The notes under the pieces: model-generated
The model's input: the letters and a program-made list of their open reading frames with translations, nothing else
Told to the model about the DNA's origin: nothing
Databases searched by the model: none
Shown here: positions 52,641 through 61,502 of the stretch, piece by piece
How the letters are laid out: every line of letters begins with the position of its first letter
Numbering within the stretch: the stretch's first letter is position 1
From: Schaedlerella glycyrrhizinilytica_A
Lineage (GTDB): Bacteria; Bacillota; Clostridia; Lachnospirales; Lachnospiraceae
Strand: one strand, 5' to 3'
Assembly: GCF_042852765.1 (NCBI RefSeq)
Contig: NZ_AP031414.1
DNA length: 64,000 nt
Made by a program: the position numbers and the translations under genes

Positions 52641-53150
52641 ATGAGACAGGAACGTATTGATGCTAGTCAGTTAGAGTTAGAAGAAAAAGTGGTATCAATC
52701 AAACGTGTAACCAAGGTCGTAAAAGGTGGTCGCAACATGAGATTCACAGCTTTAGTTGTTGTTGGCGATGGAAAAGGCCATGTTGGTGCAGGTTTAGGAA
52801 AAGCTACTGAAATCCCGGAAGCAATCCGCAAAGGAAAAGAAGATGCAGCAAAGAAACTGATCGAAGTTGTATTGGATGAGAATGAAAGCGTTACACACGA
52901 TACAATCGGTAAATTCGGAAGCGCTTCCGTATTGCTGAAGAAAGCTCCGGATGGTACCGGAGTGATCGCCGGAGGTCCGGCACGTGCGGTAATCGAGCTT
53001 GCAGGAATCAAGAACATCCGTACAAAATCATTAGGTTCTAACAATAAACAGAACGTCGTACTTGCTACAATCGAAGGACTGAGAGGAATCAAAACTCCGG
53101 AGGAAGTTGCAAGACTTCGCGGCAAATCAGTAGAAGAGATCGTAGGCTAA
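52641..53150 (+). CDS. rpsE: 30S ribosomal protein S5
   Basis: A 169-aa protein of the decoding region, site of spectinomycin resistance mutations. KRVTKVVKGGRNMRFTALVV and GDGKGHVGAGLGKA are signatures. GAAGGGAG precedes ATG 52641. An imperfect hairpin (53151-53199) follows in the spacer. Confidence 0.97.
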   Translation: MRQERIDASQLELEEKVVSIKRVTKVVKGGRNMRFTALVVVGDGKGHVGAGLGKATEIPEAIRKGKEDAAKKLIEVVLDENESVTHDTIGKFGSASVLLKKAPDGTGVIAGGPARAVIELAGIKNIRTKSLGSNNKQNVVLATIEGLRGIKTPEEVARLRGKSVEEIVG

Positions 53151-53216
53151 GATAGCGTATCAGCTCTGCTGCATCTGGCGGACAGAGCGTGATCCTATCC
53201 AATAGGAGGTAAAACA

Positions 53217-53396
53217 ATGGCAGATTTAAAAGTTACTTTGGTAAAGTCTACAATCGGTGCCATCCCGAAGCATAGAAGAACAGTAGAAGCTCTGGGACTT
53301 AAGAAGCTGAACAAGACGGTCGTATTGCCGGACAACGCAGCTACAAGAGGAATGGTACAGCAGGTTAGACATTTAGTGAAAGTAGAAGAAGCGTAA
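53217..53396 (+). CDS. rpmD: 50S ribosomal protein L30
   Basis: A 59-aa ferredoxin-fold-like 50S protein: LKVTLVKSTIGAIPKHRRTV, then NAATRGMVQQVRHLVKVEE. Typical length. ATAGGAGG precedes ATG 53217. It is easily missed because of its size. Confidence 0.95.
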   Translation: MADLKVTLVKSTIGAIPKHRRTVEALGLKKLNKTVVLPDNAATRGMVQQVRHLVKVEEA

Positions 53397-53422
53397 ATCA
53401 AAAACGATAAGGAGGTAACGTC

Positions 53423-53863
53423 ATGGACTTATCAAACTTGAGACCGGCAGACGGTGCAAAGCAGAGTGATAATTTCAGAAGAGGCCGTGGACATGGTTCA
53501 GGAAACGGCAAGACAGCCGGTAAAGGTCACAAAGGTCAGAAAGCTCGTTCCGGAGCTACAAGACCGGGCTTTGAAGGTGGTCAGATGCCTTTATACAGAA
53601 GAATTCCGAAGAGAGGATTTACATGCAGAAACTCTAAGGAAATCATCGGCATCAACCTTAGCGCGCTGGAAATCTTTGAAGACGGCGCAACAGTATCTGT
53701 TGAGACTCTGATCGAGACAGGTATCGTAAAGAATCCAAAAGATGGTGTTAAAATTCTTGGAAATGGAGAGTTAACTAAGAAGCTTACAGTTCAGGCAAAT
53801 GCATTCAGTGCAAAAGCTGCAGAGAAGATTGAAGCGCTTGGTGGAAAAGCAGAGGTGATCTAA
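53423..53863 (+). CDS. rplO: 50S ribosomal protein L15
   Basis: A 146-aa late-assembly protein with a glycine-rich N-terminus (RGRGHGSGNGKTAGKGHKGQ) and RPGFEGGQMPLYRRIPKRGF. The stop overlaps the secY start (TAATG). Confidence 0.97.
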   Translation: MDLSNLRPADGAKQSDNFRRGRGHGSGNGKTAGKGHKGQKARSGATRPGFEGGQMPLYRRIPKRGFTCRNSKEIIGINLSALEIFEDGATVSVETLIETGIVKNPKDGVKILGNGELTKKLTVQANAFSAKAAEKIEALGGKAEVI

Positions 53864-55215
53864 TGCTAGATACAGTGCGAAGAGCATTTCGTATAGAAGA
53901 GATCCGCAAGAAAATCTTTTATACCTTTTTGATGCTTATCGTTGTTAGATTTGGTTCCCAATTGCCGGCTCCAGGCGTGGACCCAACCTTTATTCAGAAT
54001 TTTTTCGCGAACCAGACCGGTGATGCATTCAATTTCTTTGATGCATTTACCGGGGGTTCTTTTACCCAGATGTCGGTGTTTGCTCTCAGTATTACGCCGT
54101 ACATCACATCATCTATTATCATGCAGCTTCTGACGATCGCGATTCCGAAACTGGAAGATATGCAGAAAGAGGGTGCGGATGGAAGAAAGAAGATTGCGGC
54201 GATCACAAGATATGTGACGGTCGTTCTTGCATTGATCGAGTCTACTGCAATGGCAGTCGGATTCGGACGTCAGGGACTTCTCGTTGAATTTAATTTTGTC
54301 AATGCGGCAATCGTTGTGTGCACACTGACCGCAGGAAGCGCATTCCTTATGTGGATCGGTGAGCGTATTACGGAAAAAGGTGTTGGAAACGGTATCTCTA
54401 TCGTACTTTTGATCAATATTCTTTCCCGTGTACCGCAGGATCTTGTGCAGCTGTATACACAGTTCATCAGTGGAAAAACACTGGCAAAAGGAATCCTCGC
54501 GGCAGTGATCATTCTGCTTGTACTGTTGGCAGTTGTTGTATTTGTCATCATTCTTCAGGATGGGGAACGCAGAATCGCGGTACAGTACTCACAGAAAGTA
54601 CAGGGACGGAAGACGTACGGAGGACAGTCCTCACATATTCCGCTTAAGGTGAACACCGCAGGAGTTATCCCGATCATCTTTGCATCATCGCTGATGCAGA
54701 CGCCGATCGTCATCGCTACATTCCTCGGAAAAGGAGACGGAACAGGGATCGGAAGTCAGATTCTTCGGGCGTTGAACTCCAATAACTGGTGTGATCCGGA
54801 TAACTTAATATATTCCATAGGGCTGATTTTCTACATTATCCTTACGATATTCTTTGCATATTTCTATACGTCGATCACATTCAATCCGTTGGAGATTGCA
54901 AACAACATGAAGAAAAGCGGCGGTTTTGTTCCGGGAATCCGTCCGGGAAAACCGACCGTAGAATATTTCCAGAAGATTTTGAACTACATTATTTTTATTG
55001 GGGCATGTGGACTGATTATCGTTCAGGTAATTCCATTTTTCTTCAATGGTGTATTCGGGGCAAACGTTTCTTTCGGAGGAACATCCCTGATCATTATCGT
55101 AGGTGTTGTGCTTGAGACGATCAAGCAGATCGAATCCCAGATGCTTGTACGCAACTATACGGGATTTTTGAACAACAAAGGAAATTCAATGAAAAACAGT
55201 TTCCTTGGATACTAA
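53863..55215 (+). CDS. secY: preprotein translocase subunit SecY
   Basis: A 450-aa channel subunit of the Sec translocon with ten transmembrane helices. Signatures are the plug-region start GVDPTFIQNFF, TSSIIMQLLTIAIPKLEDM, and GISIVLLINILSRVP. It is coupled to rplO by a one-base overlap. Confidence 0.97.
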   Translation: MLDTVRRAFRIEEIRKKIFYTFLMLIVVRFGSQLPAPGVDPTFIQNFFANQTGDAFNFFDAFTGGSFTQMSVFALSITPYITSSIIMQLLTIAIPKLEDMQKEGADGRKKIAAITRYVTVVLALIESTAMAVGFGRQGLLVEFNFVNAAIVVCTLTAGSAFLMWIGERITEKGVGNGISIVLLINILSRVPQDLVQLYTQFISGKTLAKGILAAVIILLVLLAVVVFVIILQDGERRIAVQYSQKVQGRKTYGGQSSHIPLKVNTAGVIPIIFASSLMQTPIVIATFLGKGDGTGIGSQILRALNSNNWCDPDNLIYSIGLIFYIILTIFFAYFYTSITFNPLEIANNMKKSGGFVPGIRPGKPTVEYFQKILNYIIFIGACGLIIVQVIPFFFNGVFGANVSFGGTSLIIIVGVVLETIKQIESQMLVRNYTGFLNNKGNSMKNSFLGY

Positions 55216-55328
55216 GAGATTTAGCTCGTTGTACCTGTCCGGATCAAAAGACAGGTGCGACGGGTTAATGTGCGTTCCGGCGTACTAAAAAGATGACAGC
55301 AAATACATATAAAGGAGGGTTACACAAT

Positions 55329-55973
55329 ATGAAGATTATTATGTTAGGCGCACCGGGTGCCGGCAAGGGTACACAGGCGAAGAAAATTGCCGAGAAATAT
55401 GCGATCCCGCACATTTCAACAGGAGACATTTTCCGGGCAAATATCAAGAACGGAACCGAACTCGGTCAGAAAGCAAAAGGATATATGGATCAGGGACTTC
55501 TCGTTCCGGATGAACTGGTCGTAGATCTTGTTGCCGACCGCGTGAAGCAGGGCGACTGCAAAAACGGTTATGTGCTGGACGGATTCCCGAGAACGATCCC
55601 GCAGGCGGAAGCTCTGGATCATGCGCTTGCCGAGATGGGAGAAAAGATGGACTACGCGATCAATGTGGAAGTTCCGGATGAGAACATCGTCAACCGTATG
55701 TCAGGAAGAAGAGCCTGTGTGGACTGCGGAGCAACGTATCATATTGTGTATGCTCCGACCAAAGAAGACGGAGTCTGCGACAAATGCGGCGGCAGCCTGA
55801 TCCTGCGCGATGATGACAAACCGGAGACGGTGAAGAAGCGTCTCGGTGTGTATCATGACCAGACACAGCCGCTGATCGACTACTATACAAATGCCGGAAT
55901 CTTAAAAGAAGTAGACGGCACGATCGAGATCGAAGATGTGTTCGGCGAGATCGTAAAGATCCTGGGAGCGTAG
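55329..55973 (+). CDS. adk: adenylate kinase (zinc-type LID)
   Basis: A 214-aa enzyme catalysing ATP + AMP to 2 ADP. The P-loop is GAPGAGKGT (residues 7-15), with the DGFPRT motif at about 84-89. The LID domain has four Cys (C130, C133, C150, C153) for structural zinc, as in Gram-positive long-type Adk. GGAGG precedes ATG 55329. In many Clostridia map follows; here a KOW gene follows directly. Confidence 0.97.
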   Translation: MKIIMLGAPGAGKGTQAKKIAEKYAIPHISTGDIFRANIKNGTELGQKAKGYMDQGLLVPDELVVDLVADRVKQGDCKNGYVLDGFPRTIPQAEALDHALAEMGEKMDYAINVEVPDENIVNRMSGRRACVDCGATYHIVYAPTKEDGVCDKCGGSLILRDDDKPETVKKRLGVYHDQTQPLIDYYTNAGILKEVDGTIEIEDVFGEIVKILGA

Positions 55974-55976
55974 TCA

Positions 55977-56201
55977 ATGGAACTGAAGCCGGGAATGCTC
56001 GCCAGATCGAAAGCCGGGCGGGATAAGGATTGTATATATGTTATAAGATCTGTCAATGATGAATATGTATATCTGGCGGACTCTCTCGAGGAGGGAACCC
56101 GCCGGATCAAGAAAAAGAACCGGAAACATATTCAGGTAATAAAGAAAACAGGAAATGTAAAGTGCGAAGCGCACGGGAGGATTAAGCATGTCAAAAGCTG
56201 A
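55977..56201 (+). CDS. KOW-domain RNA-binding protein
   Basis: A 74-aa basic protein beginning LKPGMLARSKAGRDKDCIYVI, a KOW-type segment like that of eukaryotic L14e/L27e. Such genes sit between map and infA in Clostridia. It begins 3 bases after adk and overlaps infA by 14 bases. Its role on the ribosome is not known. Confidence 0.85.
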   Translation: MELKPGMLARSKAGRDKDCIYVIRSVNDEYVYLADSLEEGTRRIKKKNRKHIQVIKKTGNVKCEAHGRIKHVKS

Positions 56202-56406
56202 CGTAATCGAAATCGAAGGAGTCGTAGTTGAAAAACTGCCGAATGCGATGTTTAAAGTTGAGTTGGAGAACGGACACATTGTTCTGGCGCATATCAGCGG
56301 AAAACTGCGTATGAATTTTATTAAGATTTTGCCGGGAGACAAGGTAACTTTGGAAATGTCTCCGTATGACCTCAGCAAAGGTAGAATTGTCTGGAGAGAC
56401 AAATAA
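56188..56406 (+). CDS. infA: translation initiation factor IF-1
   Basis: A 72-aa OB-fold factor that blocks the A-site during initiation. The pattern DVIEIEGVVVEKLPNAMFKV and LSKGRIVWRDK at the end is diagnostic. GGGAGGATTAAGC precedes ATG 56188. Confidence 0.97.
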   Translation: MSKADVIEIEGVVVEKLPNAMFKVELENGHIVLAHISGKLRMNFIKILPGDKVTLEMSPYDLSKGRIVWRDK

Positions 56407-56483
56407 ATATCGATATAGTGAAATAAAACAACGAAACAGTATAAAAAAGATGCAAAATTGTGAATCAATAACACAAAAAGGTG

Positions 56484-56513
56484 TTGACTTTGCGATGAAT
56501 TAGGCGTTATAAT
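56484..56513 (+). promoter_or_regulatory. internal promoter upstream of rpmJ
   Basis: TTGACT (56484-56489), 18-base spacer and TATAAT (56508-56513) lie in the 189-bp infA-rpmJ spacer. It could start a separate alpha-operon transcript for rpmJ-rpsM-rpsK-rpsD-rpoA-rplQ. Confidence 0.7.
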
Positions 56514-56595
56514 ATCAAATGGTTGTTTTTGGGGAGGTGTGTCCAAAAATATCCGTAGCATAAGGATTCAGCAAAGGATGGAAGGAGGATTTGAC

Positions 56596-56709
56596 ATGAA
56601 GGTTAGATCATCAGTAAAACCAATCTGTGAAAAATGCAAGATTATCAAGAGAAAAGGAAGTATCCGCGTAATCTGCGAAAATCCGAAGCACAAACAGAGA
56701 CAGGGCTAA
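56596..56709 (+). CDS. rpmJ: 50S ribosomal protein L36
   Basis: A 37-aa zinc-ribbon protein. Ligands C11, C14, C27 and H32 are present (PICEKCKIIKRKG, VICENPKH). GAAGGAGG precedes ATG 56596. A 12-base stretch at its 3' end recurs exactly 420 bases downstream. Confidence 0.96.
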   Translation: MKVRSSVKPICEKCKIIKRKGSIRVICENPKHKQRQG

Positions 56710-57145
56710 TTTATTAGTTTTGAGGAGAATTTGTGCAACAAAATTAGGCGGCTGACAGTGCGACACACCAGGCGGTGTGTAGACTGTTTAATATACAGTA
56801 AGGTTACACCAGGCGACTATCACAGGTACCGGTAGAGTCGGTGTTCGCTGCATTTGGGCTGTACGGCATATTCCCATGCCGATACAAGAGAGGACCTGGC
56901 ATTCACAGCAGGAAAATCCGGTTTGAAGAAACCGTCGGATGCAGAATGTATATTGCTTATAATACCCGGAGAAAGAGCGGTATATAAAAAAGAACCGTGC
57001 CGGGAAAGGGCATGGTAGCATGCCTGGGCGGTACCGACCTCGAAAGATCATGTCGGGAAACCCCAGTTAGGGACAATATGTAACACGCCAAGCCAGTCAG
57101 ACTGGCAAAGCAAACAGAGACAAAAAGAAAATGGAGGAAAGACAC
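56710..57145 (+). ncRNA. highly structured 436-nt spacer between rpmJ and rpsM (unassigned RNA or intron remnant)
   Basis: No coding frame is convincing. Successive stems include ACACACC/GGTGTGT (about 56763-56780), TGTACGGCAT/ATGCCGATACA (56860-56886), ATCCGGTTT/AAACCGTCGGAT (56916-56941), CCCGG/CCGGG (56965-57004), GGCATG/CATGCC (57009-57024), CTGGG-CCGAC / GTCGG-CCCCAG (57023-57066) and GCCAGT/ACTGGC (57092-57106). The sequence GTGCGAC near 56758 resembles a group II intron 5' end, but no domain V is visible. Confidence 0.5.
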
Positions 57146-57514
57146 ATGGCTCGTATTGCAGGTGTAGACTTACCAAGAGACAAACGTGTAGAAATCGGTT
57201 TGACTTATATTTATGGAATTGGAAGAACAAGCGCAAACCGTATCTTAGCAGAGGCAGGAATCGATCCGAGCACTCGCGTAAGAGATCTGACTCAGGAAGA
57301 TGTAAAGAAGATCAGTGAGATCATCGACGCATCTCAGGTTGTAGAAGGTGACCTGAGAAGAGAGATCCAGCTGAACATCAAGAGACTGAAAGAAATCGGA
57401 TGTTACCGTGGAATCCGTCATAGAAAAGGACTTCCGGTTCGTGGTCAGAAGACAAAGACGAACGCAAGAACATGTAAAGGTCCGAAGAGAACAGTAGCAA
57501 ACAAGAAGAAATAA
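57146..57514 (+). CDS. rpsM: 30S ribosomal protein S13
   Basis: A 122-aa protein of the 30S head contacting P-site tRNA. MARIAGVDLPRDKRVEIGLT, and the end RGQKTKTNARTCKGPKR are diagnostic. GGAGGAAAGACAC precedes ATG 57146. Confidence 0.97.
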   Translation: MARIAGVDLPRDKRVEIGLTYIYGIGRTSANRILAEAGIDPSTRVRDLTQEDVKKISEIIDASQVVEGDLRREIQLNIKRLKEIGCYRGIRHRKGLPVRGQKTKTNARTCKGPKRTVANKKK

Positions 57515-57560
57515 AACTTGTAAACCAATTTTGTAGAAAGAAGAAAGTAGGTTAGTTTAA

Positions 57561-57956
57561 ATGGCTAAGAAAGTTACAAAGAAAGTGACAAAAAAACGTG
57601 TCAAGAAAAACGTTGAACGGGGACAGGCTCACATCCAGTCATCTTTTAATAATACGATCGTAACATTAACAGATGCGCAGGGAAATGCTCTTTCATGGGC
57701 AAGTGCAGGCGGTCTTGGATTTAGAGGTTCAAGGAAATCTACTCCATATGCAGCTCAGATGGCAGCAGAAACAGCAGCAAAAGCAGCTCTGCCGCACGGT
57801 CTGAAGACAGTAGATGTTTTCGTAAAAGGACCTGGATCAGGAAGAGAAGCAGCGATCCGTGCACTTCAGGCATGTGGTATTGACGTAGTAAGCATCAAAG
57901 ACGTTACTCCGGTACCGCACAACGGATGCCGCCCGCCGAAACGCAGAAGAGTCTAA
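57561..57956 (+). CDS. rpsK: 30S ribosomal protein S11
   Basis: A 131-aa platform protein. Signatures are AHIQSSFNNTIVTLTDAQGN and the C-terminal DVTPVPHNGCRPPKRRRV. The upstream AAGAAAGTAGG is a weaker ribosome binding site than its neighbours. Confidence 0.97.
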   Translation: MAKKVTKKVTKKRVKKNVERGQAHIQSSFNNTIVTLTDAQGNALSWASAGGLGFRGSRKSTPYAAQMAAETAAKAALPHGLKTVDVFVKGPGSGREAAIRALQACGIDVVSIKDVTPVPHNGCRPPKRRRV

Positions 57957-58045
57957 TCGAAGACGAATTGCAGGCAGGTCAGATAGAGGTAACGAAGTGA
58001 GTTGCAGATATTCTGCAATGTAATCATATAGGAGGAAGCATAACT

Positions 58046-58639
58046 ATGGCAGTAAATAGAGTTCCAGTTCTTAAAAGATGCCGTTCATTAGGCATGGACC
58101 CGATCTATTTAGGAATTAATAAAAAATCCAACAGACAGCTGAAAAGATCCAACAGAAAGATGAGCGAGTATGGTCTTCAGCTGCGTGAGAAACAGAAAGC
58201 AAAATTCATCTACGGAGTTCTGGAGAAACCTTTCAGAAACTACTACGCAAAAGCAAAACAGATGGAAGGAATGACAGGTGAAAACCTGATGACCATTCTA
58301 GAATCCAGATTGGACAACGTAATGTTCCGTATGGGATTTGCAAGAACAAGAAAAGAAGCAAGACAGATCGTTGATCACAAACACGTACTTGTAAACGGTA
58401 AACAGGTAAATATCCCGTCTTACCTTGTAAAAGCAGGCGACGTTATTGAAATCAAAGAGAAACACAAAGGATGCCAGAGATACAAAGACATTCTTGAAGT
58501 AACAGGCGGAAACATGATTCCGGATTGGCTGGAAGTAGATGCTGAGAACCTGAAAGGTGAAGTAAAAGAACTTCCGAAGCGTGAAGCGATCGATGTTCCG
58601 GTTGACGAGATGCTGATCGTCGAGTTGTATTCTAAATAA
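58046..58639 (+). CDS. rpsD: 30S ribosomal protein S4
   Basis: A 197-aa primary 16S rRNA binder, and in other bacteria a repressor of the alpha operon. It has the S4 RNA-binding domain with LESRLDNVMFRMGFARTRKE and ARQIVDHKHVLVNGKQVNIP. ATAGGAGG precedes ATG 58046. Confidence 0.97.
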   Translation: MAVNRVPVLKRCRSLGMDPIYLGINKKSNRQLKRSNRKMSEYGLQLREKQKAKFIYGVLEKPFRNYYAKAKQMEGMTGENLMTILESRLDNVMFRMGFARTRKEARQIVDHKHVLVNGKQVNIPSYLVKAGDVIEIKEKHKGCQRYKDILEVTGGNMIPDWLEVDAENLKGEVKELPKREAIDVPVDEMLIVELYSK

Positions 58640-58736
58640 TAGAATCCAATCAGTGCGCAAGGCGCGGAAACGTGTCTTGTGCATTGGTATATCGTATCCC
58701 CTCAACATATATTAACCCATAAGGAGGGTCTGTGTA

Positions 58737-59696
58737 GTGTTTGATTTTAATAAACCTAATATTGAAATTACAGAGATTTCAGAAGATAAGAAATATGGAC
58801 GTTTTGTTGTAGAACCTCTGGAAAGAGGATACGGAACGACTCTCGGCAATTCCCTGAGAAGAATCATGCTTTCTTCACTTCCGGGAGCTGCGATCAGTTC
58901 TGTAAAGATTGACGGGGTTCTTCATGAATTCAGTTCTATTCCGGGTGTAAAAGAAGATGTGACAGAGATCATCATGAACTTAAAGTCTCTTGCGATCAAA
59001 AACACATCTGAATCAGACGAAGTGAAGACTGCATATATCGAATTTGAGGGTGAGGGCGTTGTAACAGGCGCTGACATCCAGGCAGACTCTGATATTGAGA
59101 TTATGAATCCTGAGCAGGTCATTGCCACTTTAAGCGGCGGCAAAGACAGCAAATTGTATATGGAACTTACCATTACAAAAGGCAGAGGATACGTGAGCGC
59201 AGACAAGAACAAGAGTGAAGATATGCCGATTGGCGTGATTCCGATCGACTCCATCTATACACCGGTAGAGCGTGTGAACCTGACAGTAGAGAACACGCGT
59301 GTCGGTCAGATCACTGACTATGACAAACTGACACTGGACGTATGGACTAAGGGAACATTACTTCCGGACGAGGCTGTCAGCCTTGCTGCGAAAGTACTCA
59401 GCGAACATCTGAAATTATTCATCGATCTGTCCGAAGTTGCACAGGCAGCGGAAGTTATGATCGAAAAAGAAGACGATGAGAAAGAGAAAGTTCTGGAGAT
59501 GAGCATCGACGAACTTGAACTGTCCGTCCGCTCATACAATTGTCTGAAGAGAGCAGGAATCAACACCGTTGAAGAACTCACGAACAAGACACCGGAAGAT
59601 ATGATGAAAGTACGAAACCTCGGACGTAAGTCTCTGGAAGAAGTACTTGCCAAATTGAAAGAACTCAACTTAGAATTAAACTCAGGCGACGAATAG
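58737..59696 (+). CDS. rpoA: DNA-directed RNA polymerase subunit alpha
   Basis: A 319-aa alpha subunit that starts RNA polymerase assembly. The N-terminal dimerisation domain has LERGYGTTLGNSLRRIMLSS; the C-terminal helix-hairpin-helix domain (LSVRSYNCLKRAGINTVEEL, then RNLGRKSLEEV) binds UP elements. It starts at GTG 58737 after AAGGAGG. Confidence 0.97.
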   Translation: MFDFNKPNIEITEISEDKKYGRFVVEPLERGYGTTLGNSLRRIMLSSLPGAAISSVKIDGVLHEFSSIPGVKEDVTEIIMNLKSLAIKNTSESDEVKTAYIEFEGEGVVTGADIQADSDIEIMNPEQVIATLSGGKDSKLYMELTITKGRGYVSADKNKSEDMPIGVIPIDSIYTPVERVNLTVENTRVGQITDYDKLTLDVWTKGTLLPDEAVSLAAKVLSEHLKLFIDLSEVAQAAEVMIEKEDDEKEKVLEMSIDELELSVRSYNCLKRAGINTVEELTNKTPEDMMKVRNLGRKSLEEVLAKLKELNLELNSGDE

Positions 59697-59873
59697 GAGC
59701 CTGAGTGCTACGGATTGAATGTCAATTCAAGCCGGTTCCCGCGCGCCGAGCAGGGAGCGTGGGAAGATTTGCTTAATACTTAAATATCCTGTCGGTAAAC
59801 CCGATGAGTGCGGCGGGAGCATTTGATTAATAAGCCCGAAGATTGCATAACCAAATGTAGGAGGAAAATGAAA

Positions 59874-60410
59874 ATGGCAAAATATAGAAAACTCGGAAGA
59901 ACAGCAAGCCAGAGAAAGGCTCTGCTTAGAAACCAGGTAACAGCACTTCTGAACAACGGTAAGATCGTTACAACAGAAGCTAAAGCAAAAGAGATCCGCA
60001 AGATCGCGGAAGGTCTCATCGCTATGGCTGTAAAAGAGAAAGACAACTTTGAAGAAGTAACTGTAAAAGCAAAAGTTGCTCGTAAAGACAGCGAAGGCAA
60101 GAGAGTGAAAGAAGTAGTAGACGGAAAGAAAGTAACTGTTTACGACGAAGTTGAAAAAACGATCAAGAAAGATATGCCGAGCAGACTTCATGCAAGAAGA
60201 GAGATGCTGAAAGTTCTCTATCCTGTAAAAGAAGTTCCGACTGCAGTAGCAGGAAGAAAGAAAAATACAAAAGAAGTTGATCTCGTAGATAAGCTGTTCT
60301 CAGAGATCGCACCGAAATATGCAGATCGTAACGGTGGTTACACAAGAATCGTTAAGATCGGTCAGCGTAAAGGTGATGCGGCAATGGAAGTTCTGATCGA
60401 ACTTGTTTAA
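59874..60410 (+). CDS. rplQ: 50S ribosomal protein L17 (extended form)
   Basis: A 178-aa L17, longer than the usual 120-130 aa. The N-terminal MAKYRKLGRTASQRKALLRN is classical. A charged insertion of about 50 residues (around 60055-60180, with KDSEGKRVKEVVDGKKVTVY) interrupts the fold. ATG 59874 has AGGAGG 9 bases upstream; ATG 59868 is too close. It is the last gene of the operon. Confidence 0.95.
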   Translation: MAKYRKLGRTASQRKALLRNQVTALLNNGKIVTTEAKAKEIRKIAEGLIAMAVKEKDNFEEVTVKAKVARKDSEGKRVKEVVDGKKVTVYDEVEKTIKKDMPSRLHARREMLKVLYPVKEVPTAVAGRKKNTKEVDLVDKLFSEIAPKYADRNGGYTRIVKIGQRKGDAAMEVLIELV

Positions 60411-60428
60411 TTAAAAATTGATCATGTG

Positions 60429-60479
60429 GAAAGAGCATTGTTTCATTTTCGGAAGAAATGGAATGATGCTCTTTCTTTA
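60429..60479 (+). terminator. terminator of the ribosomal operon
   Basis: GAAAGAGCAT pairs with ATGCTCTTTC, with an additional inner TTCATTT/AGAAATGGA pairing, followed by TTT. Confidence 0.8.
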
Positions 60480-60539
60480 CATTCAATGTGGAAAATGCTA
60501 TTCTAATGTGTATAAGGTTTCTCTGAGGGGGGCGGGATT

Positions 60540-61481
60540 GTGAAAAAGAAGTATCAAAATATCGGAAAAATTGTTCTTATCATAATTATGGGGATCGGAT
60601 TGCTTTATGCGTTCTGGAATCTTTTAAGCAACCGCTTTTTACTTGGAGAGAACAAGAAAGAAGTAGAAATGGCAACGGAAAAGATTCTTTCGTCCGTAAA
60701 AAATGCAGATCGTATGGAATGTTATACATGGGTTTACCGGGATCTTGCGGAGGAAGAGCTTTGGGATCCGCAGTATGATGTGAAAATGGTCCACGATTTT
60801 GAACATCAGAAATTCCAGACCATGAAAGCGGATAAGAAAGAGATCATCGACTATACGAAAGAAGATATCGAAGTGTATTCCCGCGGCATTTCTCCTGTTT
60901 ATATTCCGGACGGCGAGGGGCTGCGCACAGCTCTTCTGGATCGGTGGCTGAAATATGAGGGCGCTAAAACATACGGAAAACAGCAGATCAAAGGTATGAC
61001 GGATTTCATTTCTTATGGGTATCTGGAAAATCCGGATTATCTTCTGAGCATCAAGGAAGAAGACACGGAAGATGTGGGCGGCATGACATGCCGGAAATAC
61101 AAGGTACGCGTACGCAATACGTTAAGACAGGAAAAAAGCGGTGAGGAAAGTGACTTTGAATTCCGTAAGGCGATCAGCGCCAACGGTTTGGATGTGTTGG
61201 AATTAAAAGCAAGTTATCCACAGGTGTACCGTCTTTTAAAAGAAAGTTTCAACAAGGATGCGGAAGAATTTTTCGTATGGGTGGATAACAATGACGTAAT
61301 GGTACAGATCGAGCGGGATTATACGTTTCAGTATTACGTCAATGTGATGAAAGAACATTCCGAGAAGATCGAGGAACTCGTCGGGCAATATGATTATCCG
61401 AAAATCGTCTGCCATCAGCAGTATCGCTATTCACCGGAATGTCAGACCATCGAGATGCCGGAAGCATTTGAGGAGATGTAA
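60540..61481 (+). CDS. uncharacterised membrane-anchored protein
   Basis: A 313-aa protein starting at GTG 60540 (GGGGGGCGGG upstream). A single N-terminal transmembrane segment (IVLIIIMGIGLLYAFWNLL) anchors a large extracytoplasmic domain. The domain has DVGGMTCRKYKVRVRNTL and VWVDNNDVMVQIERDYTFQY, recalling lipoprotein-type beta sheets that bind lipids or cell-wall material. I do not recognise a family. It is probably co-transcribed with the hydrolase gene 21 bases downstream. Confidence 0.7.
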   Translation: MKKKYQNIGKIVLIIIMGIGLLYAFWNLLSNRFLLGENKKEVEMATEKILSSVKNADRMECYTWVYRDLAEEELWDPQYDVKMVHDFEHQKFQTMKADKKEIIDYTKEDIEVYSRGISPVYIPDGEGLRTALLDRWLKYEGAKTYGKQQIKGMTDFISYGYLENPDYLLSIKEEDTEDVGGMTCRKYKVRVRNTLRQEKSGEESDFEFRKAISANGLDVLELKASYPQVYRLLKESFNKDAEEFFVWVDNNDVMVQIERDYTFQYYVNVMKEHSEKIEELVGQYDYPKIVCHQQYRYSPECQTIEMPEAFEEM

Positions 61482-61502
61482 AGCAGAGAAAAGGTGAGAC
61501 CG

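Noticed and set aside
56710..57145. RNase P RNA, tmRNA, SRP RNA or 6S RNA in the rpmJ-rpsM spacer
   Set aside because: The core motifs of these RNAs, such as GAGGAAAGTCC of RNase P or the tmRNA tag region, are not present.
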